Assembly: GCA_031271725.1 (NCBI GenBank) | Contig: JAISVE010000170.1 | Location: 1-7,097 of the forward strand | DNA from: Bacteroidales bacterium | GTDB taxonomy: Bacteria > Bacteroidota > Bacteroidia > Bacteroidales > P3 | DNA: 7,097 bases | Reading direction: 5' to 3' | Shown: positions 1 through 5,750 of the stretch, piece by piece | Layout of the letters: every line of letters begins with the position of its first letter | How positions within the stretch are numbered: position 1 is the stretch's first letter | Program-made: the position numbers and the translations under genes | Notes under the pieces: model-generated | The model's database searches: none | The model's input: only the letters and a program-made list of their open reading frames with translations | Told to the model about the DNA's origin: nothing

Positions 1-58
1 CTATTGCAAAACCGACAGCTATTGATAATAACATTAAAACTAAAATTTTTCTTTCCAT
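1..58 (-). CDS. N-terminal fragment of an exported or membrane protein, cut by the left edge
   Basis: An ATG at 56-58 (minus strand) opens a frame that stays open to the window edge, giving about 19 residues. They begin MERKILVLMLLSIAVGF: two basic residues, then an unbroken hydrophobic stretch. This is a typical signal-peptide or signal-anchor start, and it is too short for any family call. The ATG lies 58 bases after the stop of the large secreted-protein gene on the same strand. No terminator and no good promoter is visible between them, so co-transcription is plausible. The start is preceded by an A/T-rich stretch without a Shine-Dalgarno site, as at the other starts here. The hydrophobic reading could be chance in so short a frame. 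Confidence 0.55.
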   Translation of the reverse strand, partial: MERKILVLMLLSIAVGFAI

Positions 59-116
59 TGTTTAATTATTTATTTTTTCATCATCTTTGCTTGCAAAAGG
101 TAATGATAACATTGTC
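59..116 (-). other. Short intergenic gap between the two leftmost minus-strand genes
   Basis: A 58-base A/T-rich spacer. The only symmetry is a weak 5-bp repeat (TTTGC at 86-90, GCAAA at 93-97) with a 2-base gap and no T-tract on the minus strand, so it is not a credible terminator. A TACCTTTTG string on the minus strand resembles the TAnnTTTG box but has one extra T and no TTTG at the right distance. The simplest reading is an intra-operon spacer. Confidence 0.4.
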
Positions 117-3100
117 TTATCTTATTTCGCACTTGTCACCTAAATCAAACTCAAAAACGTGATAGCCGCGGACAAGCCCATTTAATACTGAATAATTAAG
201 CCCGAAACTACCTTCGACATAAGACGGATTGGGCAATGCTGCTTTAAGTGTTGCAGCCGTTTCTATTTGTCCAAGTGAAAAACTTTTTTTCTTACCAAAC
301 ACATTAAGTTGCAAACCAACATCACCAAACAAATATGCATAAGTTTGCCCTGTTGCATACCAACCGTTAATGCCCACAGGTTGCAATCCGCCCGCAGAAG
401 ACAATACATCATTAGAAGAAGTCCGCACATCATCATCGGCGACCTGTATATCGCCGAAATCACCGCAAACAAGCGTATCACCATAATTCTTCATCATCAA
501 ATCAAAGCCTGCATCAAAATCAAGTTCCGCATAAGCACCAACCAAGTTCATACGATCCGTACTAACACTGAACTTGCCACCAAATGCCACACCACAGCCT
601 TTCGTCAAAGACGAAATATCCCGCGCAGGCAAAGACGGTTCATTAGTTAAAAGGCGTGAAATATTATTCGGCATCGCAGGCATTGACGGCAGATTATTAC
701 CTGTCATAAAGTAAACAGCAGCCTGCGCTTCCATTTTTCCCGATTTCAATTTCAACGCAAGCGGATGTTTAGGCTCACCGACTTTTATATGCCACATATC
801 AGGTCCGAAATACATATTCATTTTACCTGCCAAACCTTCACTGCCCGCGCCTCTAAGAAGTCCCATATTCAAATACGCTTCAAGGGAGCCGTAAAATGCT
901 TTCTCAGGAAAGACGTATGATAGCACACCCACAGCGGCAATACTTGATTTCGCAGACGACACCGATCTCTTTTTTCGCTTTGCAGCATTTTCCGGCTGCA
1001 CTGCCTCTGCCACCCTTTCCACCCAAGAGCCAAGCCCTTCCGCAAATCCGGAAGACGGCGGCAAAAAAGACGCATTTACTTGCAACGTAACATGATCTAA
1101 ACCGCTGTGATTGTTAAAACCTATATCAACAGAAGCAAGTCCTTTAAATATATCACTGCCCGCCGTAGAAATTTCTAACGAAAGTTTTCCACCTGCACCC
1201 TGACTGCTGTCGGGATAATAGCGCAAACCTGTTTCGGTAAGTTCCTCACCGTATTTGTTGCCTTGATAATTACTTTCCAATCCCATTTGATAATACGCAC
1301 CACCGCCTATTCCACTGCACTTAAAGCCCGGAAATACAGGGAAACCGTTTTCTCCGAAGCGTGCCAAAAAATCAACATACCAATAAGAATAACCGCCTGC
1401 AGCAGAAATTGCCGAAGCCATAGAATTAGCCAAACCTTTCGCGAAAAGCGAATCAGCCAAATCATCGTCATAAACCCGACCGAACATCATCTTTGCTTTA
1501 ACTCCCATATTGTTCAGCGGCACTATAGACAAATCAATATCACCATCAAAACCGTCACCGTAAATATAATGTCCCCTGTAATGCTTAACACTGCCTTTAA
1601 ATGCAAACGCCGCATTCGAAAAATCAATAGCAATATCCGTCAATTCCGTAGAATTATATCTATAACCGCTATCTGTAGGAAGTGCATATATTTTAAGTGT
1701 CGAACTGCCTTTGAAAGCCCCTGCCGTTTCGCTTGTAAAACGGACAGTCACATCCAGCGATAAAAAAATTTCTTTCTTGGTATATGAAAATGTTATGTCG
1801 TCTATTGATGCGGGAAAACCGCCGAACTTTATTTCCTTATCAAATTTCAACTTGCCTATGGATACAGGCGGTTCGCCCTCTTTATTTGTTATTTTGAATG
1901 ACGAAAATTCTATAGTCCCCAAATTAAAATTCCGCACATTATCTTTAAATGGATTTATCTGCATTTTTCCCGACAAGCAAGCTGTCAATTCAGGAAAATC
2001 GGCATCCGGATATTTTATTACTGAAATGTATGATGTTTTTGAAATCATAACATCGTCAGCATTGAACATGTCAAATTTCATTTTTTCATCAGGGTGTACT
2101 TTCAGCATCCATTTTCCGTTTTCATAGAAAGTTGTAGAATAATTAAAGGTATTATTCTTGCTTATCGGCAGGCTTATCACTCCCTCCATTGTGCCTCGAA
2201 TTATTTTATTGCGCACAAATGCCAATTCAAACTTGTCAATCGAAATTCCCCACCCCTCGCCTATCTGTCCCAAGTCTTTGTCTAAAATATTCAGAGCCGT
2301 AGCAACACCTGTCACACCATATTCGTCAATCCAGAAATTTTCGGAAGTTATTACAGGCGGTTTGCTGTCTTTGCCTTTTATATAAGATGGAAAAGTTACC
2401 GTGAGATCGCTCAAAAATACACCTGTCCATAAATTTTCTTCTTCTTCGTCTTTGGGTAAATATTCGCGTGTGGCAGTATAAGTTTTCATTGCTTCTGCAT
2501 TACGCTGAGTGCTTAAATCAAGAATTGCCGTACCAGCCTGAAACCGCCAATCGGGAAAACCTGTAATTTCAAATTCGGGAATATGAATAGTTAAAAGCAA
2601 ATCGTCAAAAGAAGCGGCATAACCGTCAAAGGATGCAATGACTTTTCCTTTTGGAAAAAGTTTCCCGAAATTCACCGGAGCAATAATGGAATTTGAAAAT
2701 TCAACACTACCTGCCAAACTGATTTCCTTAAAGCCATTGCAATCGAAAACAACATAAGTTTGCGGCAAATTATTTCCGTATTTATCGCCTTTTAATTTGA
2801 CTTTCATTACTCCGCCCTTTAATGAAAACTCCTGCTCGCTAAGCAATCCAAGGCGTACTTCCTCTACAAAAAAAAGTCCGTTTGCAGAAAGTTTTACACT
2901 GTCGGTTCCGAAAAAATAACGCTGACCGCCGGCAGTAACACGTAGAAAAATATCTGCATCAATATAGTCTGCCTTCACACTTGCGCGTGTTATAAGAATG
3001 TCGAAAGTTGCCGAACCTATTTTCTTGGATATTCCGAGCGGAAGTTGTTGAATTTCGCCCGGTGCAAGCATATCTGCAAGATATTTGCCAAAATCACTAA

Positions 3101-3221
3101 AAATATTGATTGCCGATGATGCGCCGGTATCTTGCGATTCGGCAATTGTAGCGGCACTTACAAAAAAACTTGCTAATATACACGCAGCAGTCGCAACAAT
3201 AATAATTATTTTTTTTCTCAT
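117..3221 (-). CDS. Very large secreted beta-rich protein, family not recognised (1034 aa)
   Basis: Starting at the ATG at 3219-3221 the product is 1034 residues. It opens with MRKK, a hydrophobic core to about residue 20 and a FFVSA-like cleavage site near residue 23, so export by Sec is very likely. No Cys follows the core, so it is not a lipoprotein. The rest lacks further long hydrophobic segments and alternates polar and hydrophobic residues with many Gly, Asn and Asp turns, suggesting a long beta-rich structure. Landmarks are an acidic run DEEEE near 259-262, a Gly/Tyr-rich block near 630-645, a basic run KRKKR near 748-752 inside a helical or linker region, a block YFGPDMWHIKVGEP near 804-817, and a C-terminus rich in short beta-strand-like segments ending DKCEIR. 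Six Cys remain after the signal peptide. No Por sorting domain, TonB-dependent receptor or enzyme motif is evident. An upstream ATG at 3245 is rejected because it lies inside the promoter. Function unknown; a surface or outer-membrane-associated structural or adhesive role is inference. Confidence 0.88.
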   Translation of the reverse strand: MRKKIIIIVATAACILASFFVSAATIAESQDTGASSAINIFSDFGKYLADMLAPGEIQQLPLGISKKIGSATFDILITRASVKADYIDADIFLRVTAGGQRYFFGTDSVKLSANGLFFVEEVRLGLLSEQEFSLKGGVMKVKLKGDKYGNNLPQTYVVFDCNGFKEISLAGSVEFSNSIIAPVNFGKLFPKGKVIASFDGYAASFDDLLLTIHIPEFEITGFPDWRFQAGTAILDLSTQRNAEAMKTYTATREYLPKDEEEENLWTGVFLSDLTVTFPSYIKGKDSKPPVITSENFWIDEYGVTGVATALNILDKDLGQIGEGWGISIDKFELAFVRNKIIRGTMEGVISLPISKNNTFNYSTTFYENGKWMLKVHPDEKMKFDMFNADDVMISKTSYISVIKYPDADFPELTACLSGKMQINPFKDNVRNFNLGTIEFSSFKITNKEGEPPVSIGKLKFDKEIKFGGFPASIDDITFSYTKKEIFLSLDVTVRFTSETAGAFKGSSTLKIYALPTDSGYRYNSTELTDIAIDFSNAAFAFKGSVKHYRGHYIYGDGFDGDIDLSIVPLNNMGVKAKMMFGRVYDDDLADSLFAKGLANSMASAISAAGGYSYWYVDFLARFGENGFPVFPGFKCSGIGGGAYYQMGLESNYQGNKYGEELTETGLRYYPDSSQGAGGKLSLEISTAGSDIFKGLASVDIGFNNHSGLDHVTLQVNASFLPPSSGFAEGLGSWVERVAEAVQPENAAKRKKRSVSSAKSSIAAVGVLSYVFPEKAFYGSLEAYLNMGLLRGAGSEGLAGKMNMYFGPDMWHIKVGEPKHPLALKLKSGKMEAQAAVYFMTGNNLPSMPAMPNNISRLLTNEPSLPARDISSLTKGCGVAFGGKFSVSTDRMNLVGAYAELDFDAGFDLMMKNYGDTLVCGDFGDIQVADDDVRTSSNDVLSSAGGLQPVGINGWYATGQTYAYLFGDVGLQLNVFGKKKSFSLGQIETAATLKAALPNPSYVEGSFGLNYSVLNGLVRGYHVFEFDLGDKCEIR

Positions 3222-3227
3222 ACCGCG

Positions 3228-3259
3228 CAAAAATAAACACCGCATAAGCCATCACCAAA
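3228..3259 (-). promoter_or_regulatory. Bacteroidota-type promoter of the large secreted-protein gene
   Basis: Read on the minus strand, TTTG (3256-3259), a 20-base spacer and TATTTTTG (3228-3235) match the known Bacteroidota sigma consensus TTTG-N17-23-TAnnTTTG exactly. An A-run lies immediately upstream (complement of the T-run 3260-3267) and may act as an UP-like element. The predicted transcription start is about 3224-3225, only 3-4 bases before the ATG at 3221, implying an almost leaderless mRNA. Confidence 0.72.
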
Positions 3260-3268
3260 TTTTTTTTC

Positions 3269-3299
3269 TTAAAAATTCTTAAACGTTAAGAATTTTTAA
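3269..3299. repeat. 14-bp perfect inverted repeat upstream of the large-gene promoter
   Basis: TTAAAAATTCTTAA (3269-3282) is followed by the 3-base centre ACG and the exact reverse complement (3286-3299). All arm pairs but one on each side are A-T. It sits about 45-75 bases upstream of the predicted start of the large gene. It may be an operator, a DNA-bending element or a weak hairpin. It lacks the GC-rich stem of a normal terminator. Confidence 0.6.
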
Positions 3300-3340
3300 C
3301 ATTTGTCTTAATTTTTTCTTAATTTCTGACGAAAGTTGCG

Positions 3341-3472
3341 ATTAAGCGAGAGCAGAGGCAAAACTTGTTTTGACTTTGCCGAGCGAAGCGAAAACTTGTT
3401 TTCGTTTCCGAACCGCATCCGAAAATCATTCTGCGAAGCAGAATAACATTTATCGAGAGCAATGCCAAACTT
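3341..3472. repeat. Cluster of short hairpins and a direct repeat, possible dispersed intergenic element
   Basis: Three compact inverted repeats lie close together. GGCAAA (3357-3362) pairs with TTTGCC (3375-3380). CGAAAAC (3389-3395) pairs with GTTTTCG (3398-3404) across two bases. ATTCTGC (3428-3434) pairs with GCAGAAT (3438-3444) across GAA. The block is flanked by two related strings beginning CGAGAGCA, at about 3347 and 3453, each followed by a GC-AAAC-like tail. The composition (GAGCGAAGCG) differs from the surrounding A/T-rich spacer. From memory, similar strings recur between genes in Bacteroides-like genomes, but this cannot be verified here. No frame of useful length is seen. Confidence 0.45.
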
Positions 3473-3595
3473 TAATAAGTAATTTTTTAACTACAAGGAC
3501 ATTAAAAACATGAAGCAATATCATGAATATCATTATATTATTCCTTGTTGCATATAAACGTCTAATTTATTGTTAATAAAATTCAATAAATAGAT
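3473..3595. other. A/T-rich spacer upstream of the RNA promoter
   Basis: This stretch has no credible gene. It contains a tandem pair AATATCAT (3517-3524 and 3526-3533, period 9). It also has a 7-bp inverted repeat, ACAAGGA (3493-3499) with TCCTTGT (3542-3548), separated by 42 bases. A 15-codon frame (3510-3557) has an AAGGA ten bases upstream, but it is too short to call. Confidence 0.35.
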
Positions 3596-3626
3596 TTTGC
3601 ATATTCATAATTTTTTCGTACCTTAG
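3596..3626 (+). promoter_or_regulatory. Bacteroidota-type promoter of the small RNA unit
   Basis: TTTG (3596-3599), a 19-base spacer and TACCTTAG (3619-3626) match TTTG-N17-23-TAnnTTTG with one mismatch. The expected transcription start is about 3629-3632, exactly at the left arm of the closing stem of the RNA described next, which supports both calls. Confidence 0.62.
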
Positions 3627-3629
3627 TAT

Positions 3630-3768
3630 TTGTGTCCATTTGCCTAATGTGGGATTTATATGCTACAACGGCTATTAAGAGTGTAAGGTTTGTTTAAGAA
3701 GTAGTTTTTCATGGTTGCCTCTTTCGGACACTAAGAGCCGATCTTTCAAAAGGTCGGCTCTTTTTTTT
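3630..3768 (+). ncRNA. Candidate small non-coding RNA of about 140 nt, possibly 6S-like
   Basis: A self-contained transcription unit has its own promoter just upstream and a strong terminator at its 3' end. GTGTCC (3632-3637), at the predicted 5' end, pairs perfectly with GGACAC (3726-3731), just before the terminator hairpin, enclosing 88 bases. Inside, ATG-CTAC (3660-3666) can pair with GTAG (3701-3704) plus CAT (3710-3712) across a five-T bulge, leaving large internal single-stranded strands on both sides. Closing stem, large bubble and apical hairpin resemble the general plan of 6S RNA, known in Bacteroidota as shorter divergent versions, but I cannot match a family model. It is not 4.5S, tmRNA or RNase P RNA, since none of their hallmarks are present. 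A 16-codon frame (3647-3697) exists but looks incidental. It could instead be an attenuator leader for the rubrerythrin gene downstream. Confidence 0.55.
3733..3768 (+). terminator. Strong rho-independent terminator of the small RNA
   Basis: A 13-bp stem (3733-3745 with 3750-3762, one G-U pair) closes a TCAA loop. The stem includes the GC-rich AGAGCCG/CGGCTCT core. With the T residues that follow, the T-run spans 3761-3768. This is the strongest terminator in the window. Confidence 0.9.
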
Positions 3769-3793
3769 GTATCTTTATATTTCGTATCTTTAC
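3766..3793 (+). promoter_or_regulatory. Probable promoter of the rubrerythrin gene
   Basis: TATCTTTA occurs twice, at 3770-3777 and 3785-3792, each one base from TAnnTTTG. The second copy has TTTG (3766-3769) 15 bases upstream, shorter than the usual 17-23, so the match is imperfect. It would give a leader of about 40 bases that is A-rich and lacks a Shine-Dalgarno site, as is usual in Bacteroidota. Confidence 0.42.
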
Positions 3794-3820
3794 AAATCAT
3801 TTACAAAACTTTTTTACAAA
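3789..3820 (+). repeat. Three TTTACAAA repeats before rubrerythrin
   Basis: TTTACAAA occurs at 3789-3796, 3800-3807 and 3813-3820, with starts 11 and 13 bases apart, close to one helical turn. The array overlaps the predicted start region and leader of rubrerythrin. It could bind a regulator, or it could be chance in A/T-rich DNA. Confidence 0.35.
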
Positions 3821-3836
3821 AAAAACATTAAAAATT

Positions 3837-4409
3837 ATGGAACTTAAAGGCAGCAAAACAGAAAAAAATTTATTAACGGCTTTTGCAGGCGAGTCGCAGG
3901 CAAAAAATCGCTACACTTTTTTTGCAAAAGTTGCAAAAAATGAAGGCTACGAACAGATAGCTGCAATATTTGAAGAAACAGCAGCACAAGAACAGCAACA
4001 TGCTAAAATGATTTTTAAGCATTTGCAGGGTGGCATGGTGGAAATTACCGCTACTTATCCTGCGGGCGTTATCGGCACAACTGCCGAAAACCTGATTGCA
4101 TCGGCAACAGGCGAAAAAGAAGAATATGAGGAAATGTATCCTGAAATGGCAGATATCGCCGAGCAAGAAGGCTTTGTTCAAATTGCAGTTATGTTCCGTC
4201 TTATCGGTAAGGCAGAAGCACACCATGAAGAACGTTTTCTAAAACTTTTGAAAAATGTTAAGGAAGACGCCGTTTTCAAACGTGGTGACAAAGTTTATTG
4301 GTATTGCCGTAAGTGCGGATATGTTCACTTCGGAAATGCTGCTCCCGAAAAATGTCCTGTTTGCCAACATCCGCAAGGATATTATCAACTCAAAGTGTTG
4401 GAATACTAA
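3837..4409 (+). CDS. rbr: Rubrerythrin, diiron peroxidase with C-terminal rubredoxin domain (190 aa)
   Basis: Rubrerythrin reduces hydrogen peroxide in the cytoplasm of anaerobes, taking electrons from NAD(P)H through rubredoxin-type carriers. The protein has the classic two-part layout and the usual length of about 190 residues. A four-helix ferritin-like domain (about 1-145) carries the diiron ligands E19, E52xxH55, E93xxE96 and E127xxH130. A rubredoxin-like domain (about 152-190) has C157xxC160 and C173xxC176 for a single iron. All expected ligands appear intact, so it should be active. The ATG at 3837 puts E19 at the family position and follows an A-rich leader. It stands alone, between the small-RNA terminator and its own terminator, convergent with the next gene. 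Induction by oxidative stress is usual for the family but not shown by the sequence. Confidence 0.97.
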   Translation: MELKGSKTEKNLLTAFAGESQAKNRYTFFAKVAKNEGYEQIAAIFEETAAQEQQHAKMIFKHLQGGMVEITATYPAGVIGTTAENLIASATGEKEEYEEMYPEMADIAEQEGFVQIAVMFRLIGKAEAHHEERFLKLLKNVKEDAVFKRGDKVYWYCRKCGYVHFGNAAPEKCPVCQHPQGYYQLKVLEY

Positions 4410-4436
4410 GATTACGGAGCAAGTAATTAAAATTTG

Positions 4437-4480
4437 ACGCAAGGCTTAACTTACAATTAAGTCTTGCGTTTTTCTTTTTT
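4437..4480 (+). terminator. Terminator of rubrerythrin, overlapping the 3' end of the convergent gene
   Basis: A 13-bp stem (4437-4449 with 4457-4469, one G-U pair) encloses a 7-base loop, followed by a T-rich tail to 4480 interrupted by one C. On the minus strand the G-U pair becomes an A-C mismatch and no T-tract follows, so it serves mainly the plus strand. The right arm and T-tract are also the last codons of the minus-strand gene, which encode its Lys-rich end. Confidence 0.82.
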
Positions 4481-5722
4481 AGCAGCCGGAAACAAAATAT
4501 TATTCAGAATAAGGCGATAGCCCGGAGAATTTGGATATAAATTCAAATCGGTGTGAGGGTCGCCAACAAAGTGCTGATAATCCTCAGGGTCATGCCCGCC
4601 GAAAAAAGTCCAAGTACCTTTTCCATATTCTCCATGAATATAACGCGCTTCGCCGAGAGAGGCATTTTCGCCCAAAATTGTAACATTAGACTTTATCAGT
4701 AATTTTCTAAATGCGGTTGTCTGTCCCATAAATCCTTTAACAATACGTGTATGATTTTGGCAAAGCATTGTAGGAACCCAATCCCATTTTGCAGAGAAAT
4801 CAAACAGCGAAAAAAAGTCATTGTTTTCGTTCATGTTTTTTGGACGGCTGTCGGTAACATCAATATCAGAAACTTCATATACATAAGGGTTTGTAACAAG
4901 TTTGAAATTTTCAAATGCAAAAGTTTTTGAATAGTCGAGTTTACTTTGAGCAGCAGGGTCAATCGGATCACCGTCAAACTGAACGCCGCAAATATCAACT
5001 CCTTCGGCTGAAAGTGCAATATCATAACTGTCGGGGGCGGAACACATAGCAAAAAGAAAGCCGCCACCCATAACAAAGTCACGTATCTTTTGAGTAACGG
5101 CAAGTTTTAGTTGTGAGGACTTGTTAAAACCGTATTTCTTTGCCCTTGCTTCTGCTTCCGCTACCTGAGTTTTATACCATGGTTGATTGCCATAACCGTA
5201 CCAGAATTTGCCATACTGCCCTGTGAAGTCCTCGTGGTGCAGGTGCAACCAGTCGTAAGCCGGCAACACTCCTGACATCACTTCATCATCGTATATAAGA
5301 TCGAAAGGAATTTCGGCAAAGTTAAGAGCCATAACTACGGCATCATCCCAAGGCAAGAGTGTTTTCGGCGCATACACTGCAACTTTTGGGGCTTTCTGCA
5401 TTTTAACTTCGTCCGTATTACTTTGCGGATCTGCAATTTCCTGCAACATGGCATTAACTTGTGCGTCTGTTAGCGTAGATGCGCCGACTCCCCTTATCAC
5501 GCATTCTCTCTCTATTTCCCTACTGTAAGGCAAAAGAAAACTGCCGCCTCTATAATTCAACAACCAACTTATCTCACCTCCATTTTCGAGCACCCAATAG
5601 GCGACCCCATACGCTTTAAGATGGTTGGGCTGGCTCCCGTCCATATAAACGAGAATTTGCGATGCCCTTGCCGATATGCTGAACACAATAACCGTAAATG
5701 CTGTAAGTAAATATTTCTTCAT
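4457..5722 (-). CDS. Exported conserved protein, sometimes labelled asparagine synthetase B; GATase/ThuA-like fold suspected (421 aa)
   Basis: The start at 5720-5722 gives MKKYLLTAFTVIVFSISARA, a clear Sec signal peptide cut after ARA (residue 20). The longer frame from 5788 is rejected: its extra codons run through the upstream terminator and are not signal-like. From memory, close relatives occur widely in Bacteroidota and are often named asparagine synthetase B. Here there is no N-terminal Cys nucleophile and no SGGxDS ATP-pyrophosphatase motif, and the protein is exported, so that name is very doubtful. Visible blocks are NHLKAYG near 33, LLNYRGGSF near 54, HLHHEDF at 160-166, GGGFLFAMCSAPDS at 219-232 with C227 placed like the nucleophile elbow of class I amidotransferase-like folds, QNHTRIVKGFMG near 322, GGHDPEDYQH at 375-384 as a possible catalytic His region, and a basic tail KKEKRKT. 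Enzymatic activity is inference; the substrate is unknown. Confidence 0.9.
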   Translation of the reverse strand: MKKYLLTAFTVIVFSISARASQILVYMDGSQPNHLKAYGVAYWVLENGGEISWLLNYRGGSFLLPYSREIERECVIRGVGASTLTDAQVNAMLQEIADPQSNTDEVKMQKAPKVAVYAPKTLLPWDDAVVMALNFAEIPFDLIYDDEVMSGVLPAYDWLHLHHEDFTGQYGKFWYGYGNQPWYKTQVAEAEARAKKYGFNKSSQLKLAVTQKIRDFVMGGGFLFAMCSAPDSYDIALSAEGVDICGVQFDGDPIDPAAQSKLDYSKTFAFENFKLVTNPYVYEVSDIDVTDSRPKNMNENNDFFSLFDFSAKWDWVPTMLCQNHTRIVKGFMGQTTAFRKLLIKSNVTILGENASLGEARYIHGEYGKGTWTFFGGHDPEDYQHFVGDPHTDLNLYPNSPGYRLILNNILFPAAKKEKRKT

Positions 5723-5738
5723 ACTTCCATAAAAATAC

Positions 5739-5750
5739 TTGTAAAGATAC
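5739..5750 (-). promoter_or_regulatory. Possible -7 box upstream of the exported 421-residue protein gene
   Basis: On the minus strand GTATCTTTACAA (complement of 5739-5750) is identical over 12 bases to the box before rubrerythrin (3784-3795) and resembles TAnnTTTG. It would give a leader of about 16 bases. No TTTG lies 17-23 bases upstream; the nearest is 32 bases away. The promoter is therefore weak or needs an activator. Confidence 0.35.

Noticed and set aside
1263..1763. 166-codon plus-strand frame
   Set aside because: Antisense shadow of the large secreted protein with a composition unlike real proteins and no start context.
3222..3245. Upstream in-frame ATG at 3245 (MRCLFLRG) as the start of the large protein
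   Set aside because: It lies inside the promoter spacer, and the MRKK start at 3221 gives a textbook signal peptide.
3510..3557. 15-codon frame (MKQYHEYHYIIPCCI) with an AAGGA upstream
   Set aside because: Too short, no promoter seen, and Shine-Dalgarno sites are not a guide in this phylum.
3647..3697. 16-codon frame inside the small RNA
   Set aside because: No composition or codon run typical of a leader peptide; kept only as part of the attenuator alternative.
3630..3768. Signal recognition particle RNA, tmRNA or RNase P RNA
   Set aside because: The conserved SRP tetraloop region, tRNA-like ends and RNase P core motifs are absent, and the length is wrong for the last two.
3873..4226. 117-codon minus-strand frame rich in Cys and Phe
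   Set aside because: Antisense shadow of rubrerythrin, whose ligands are all intact.
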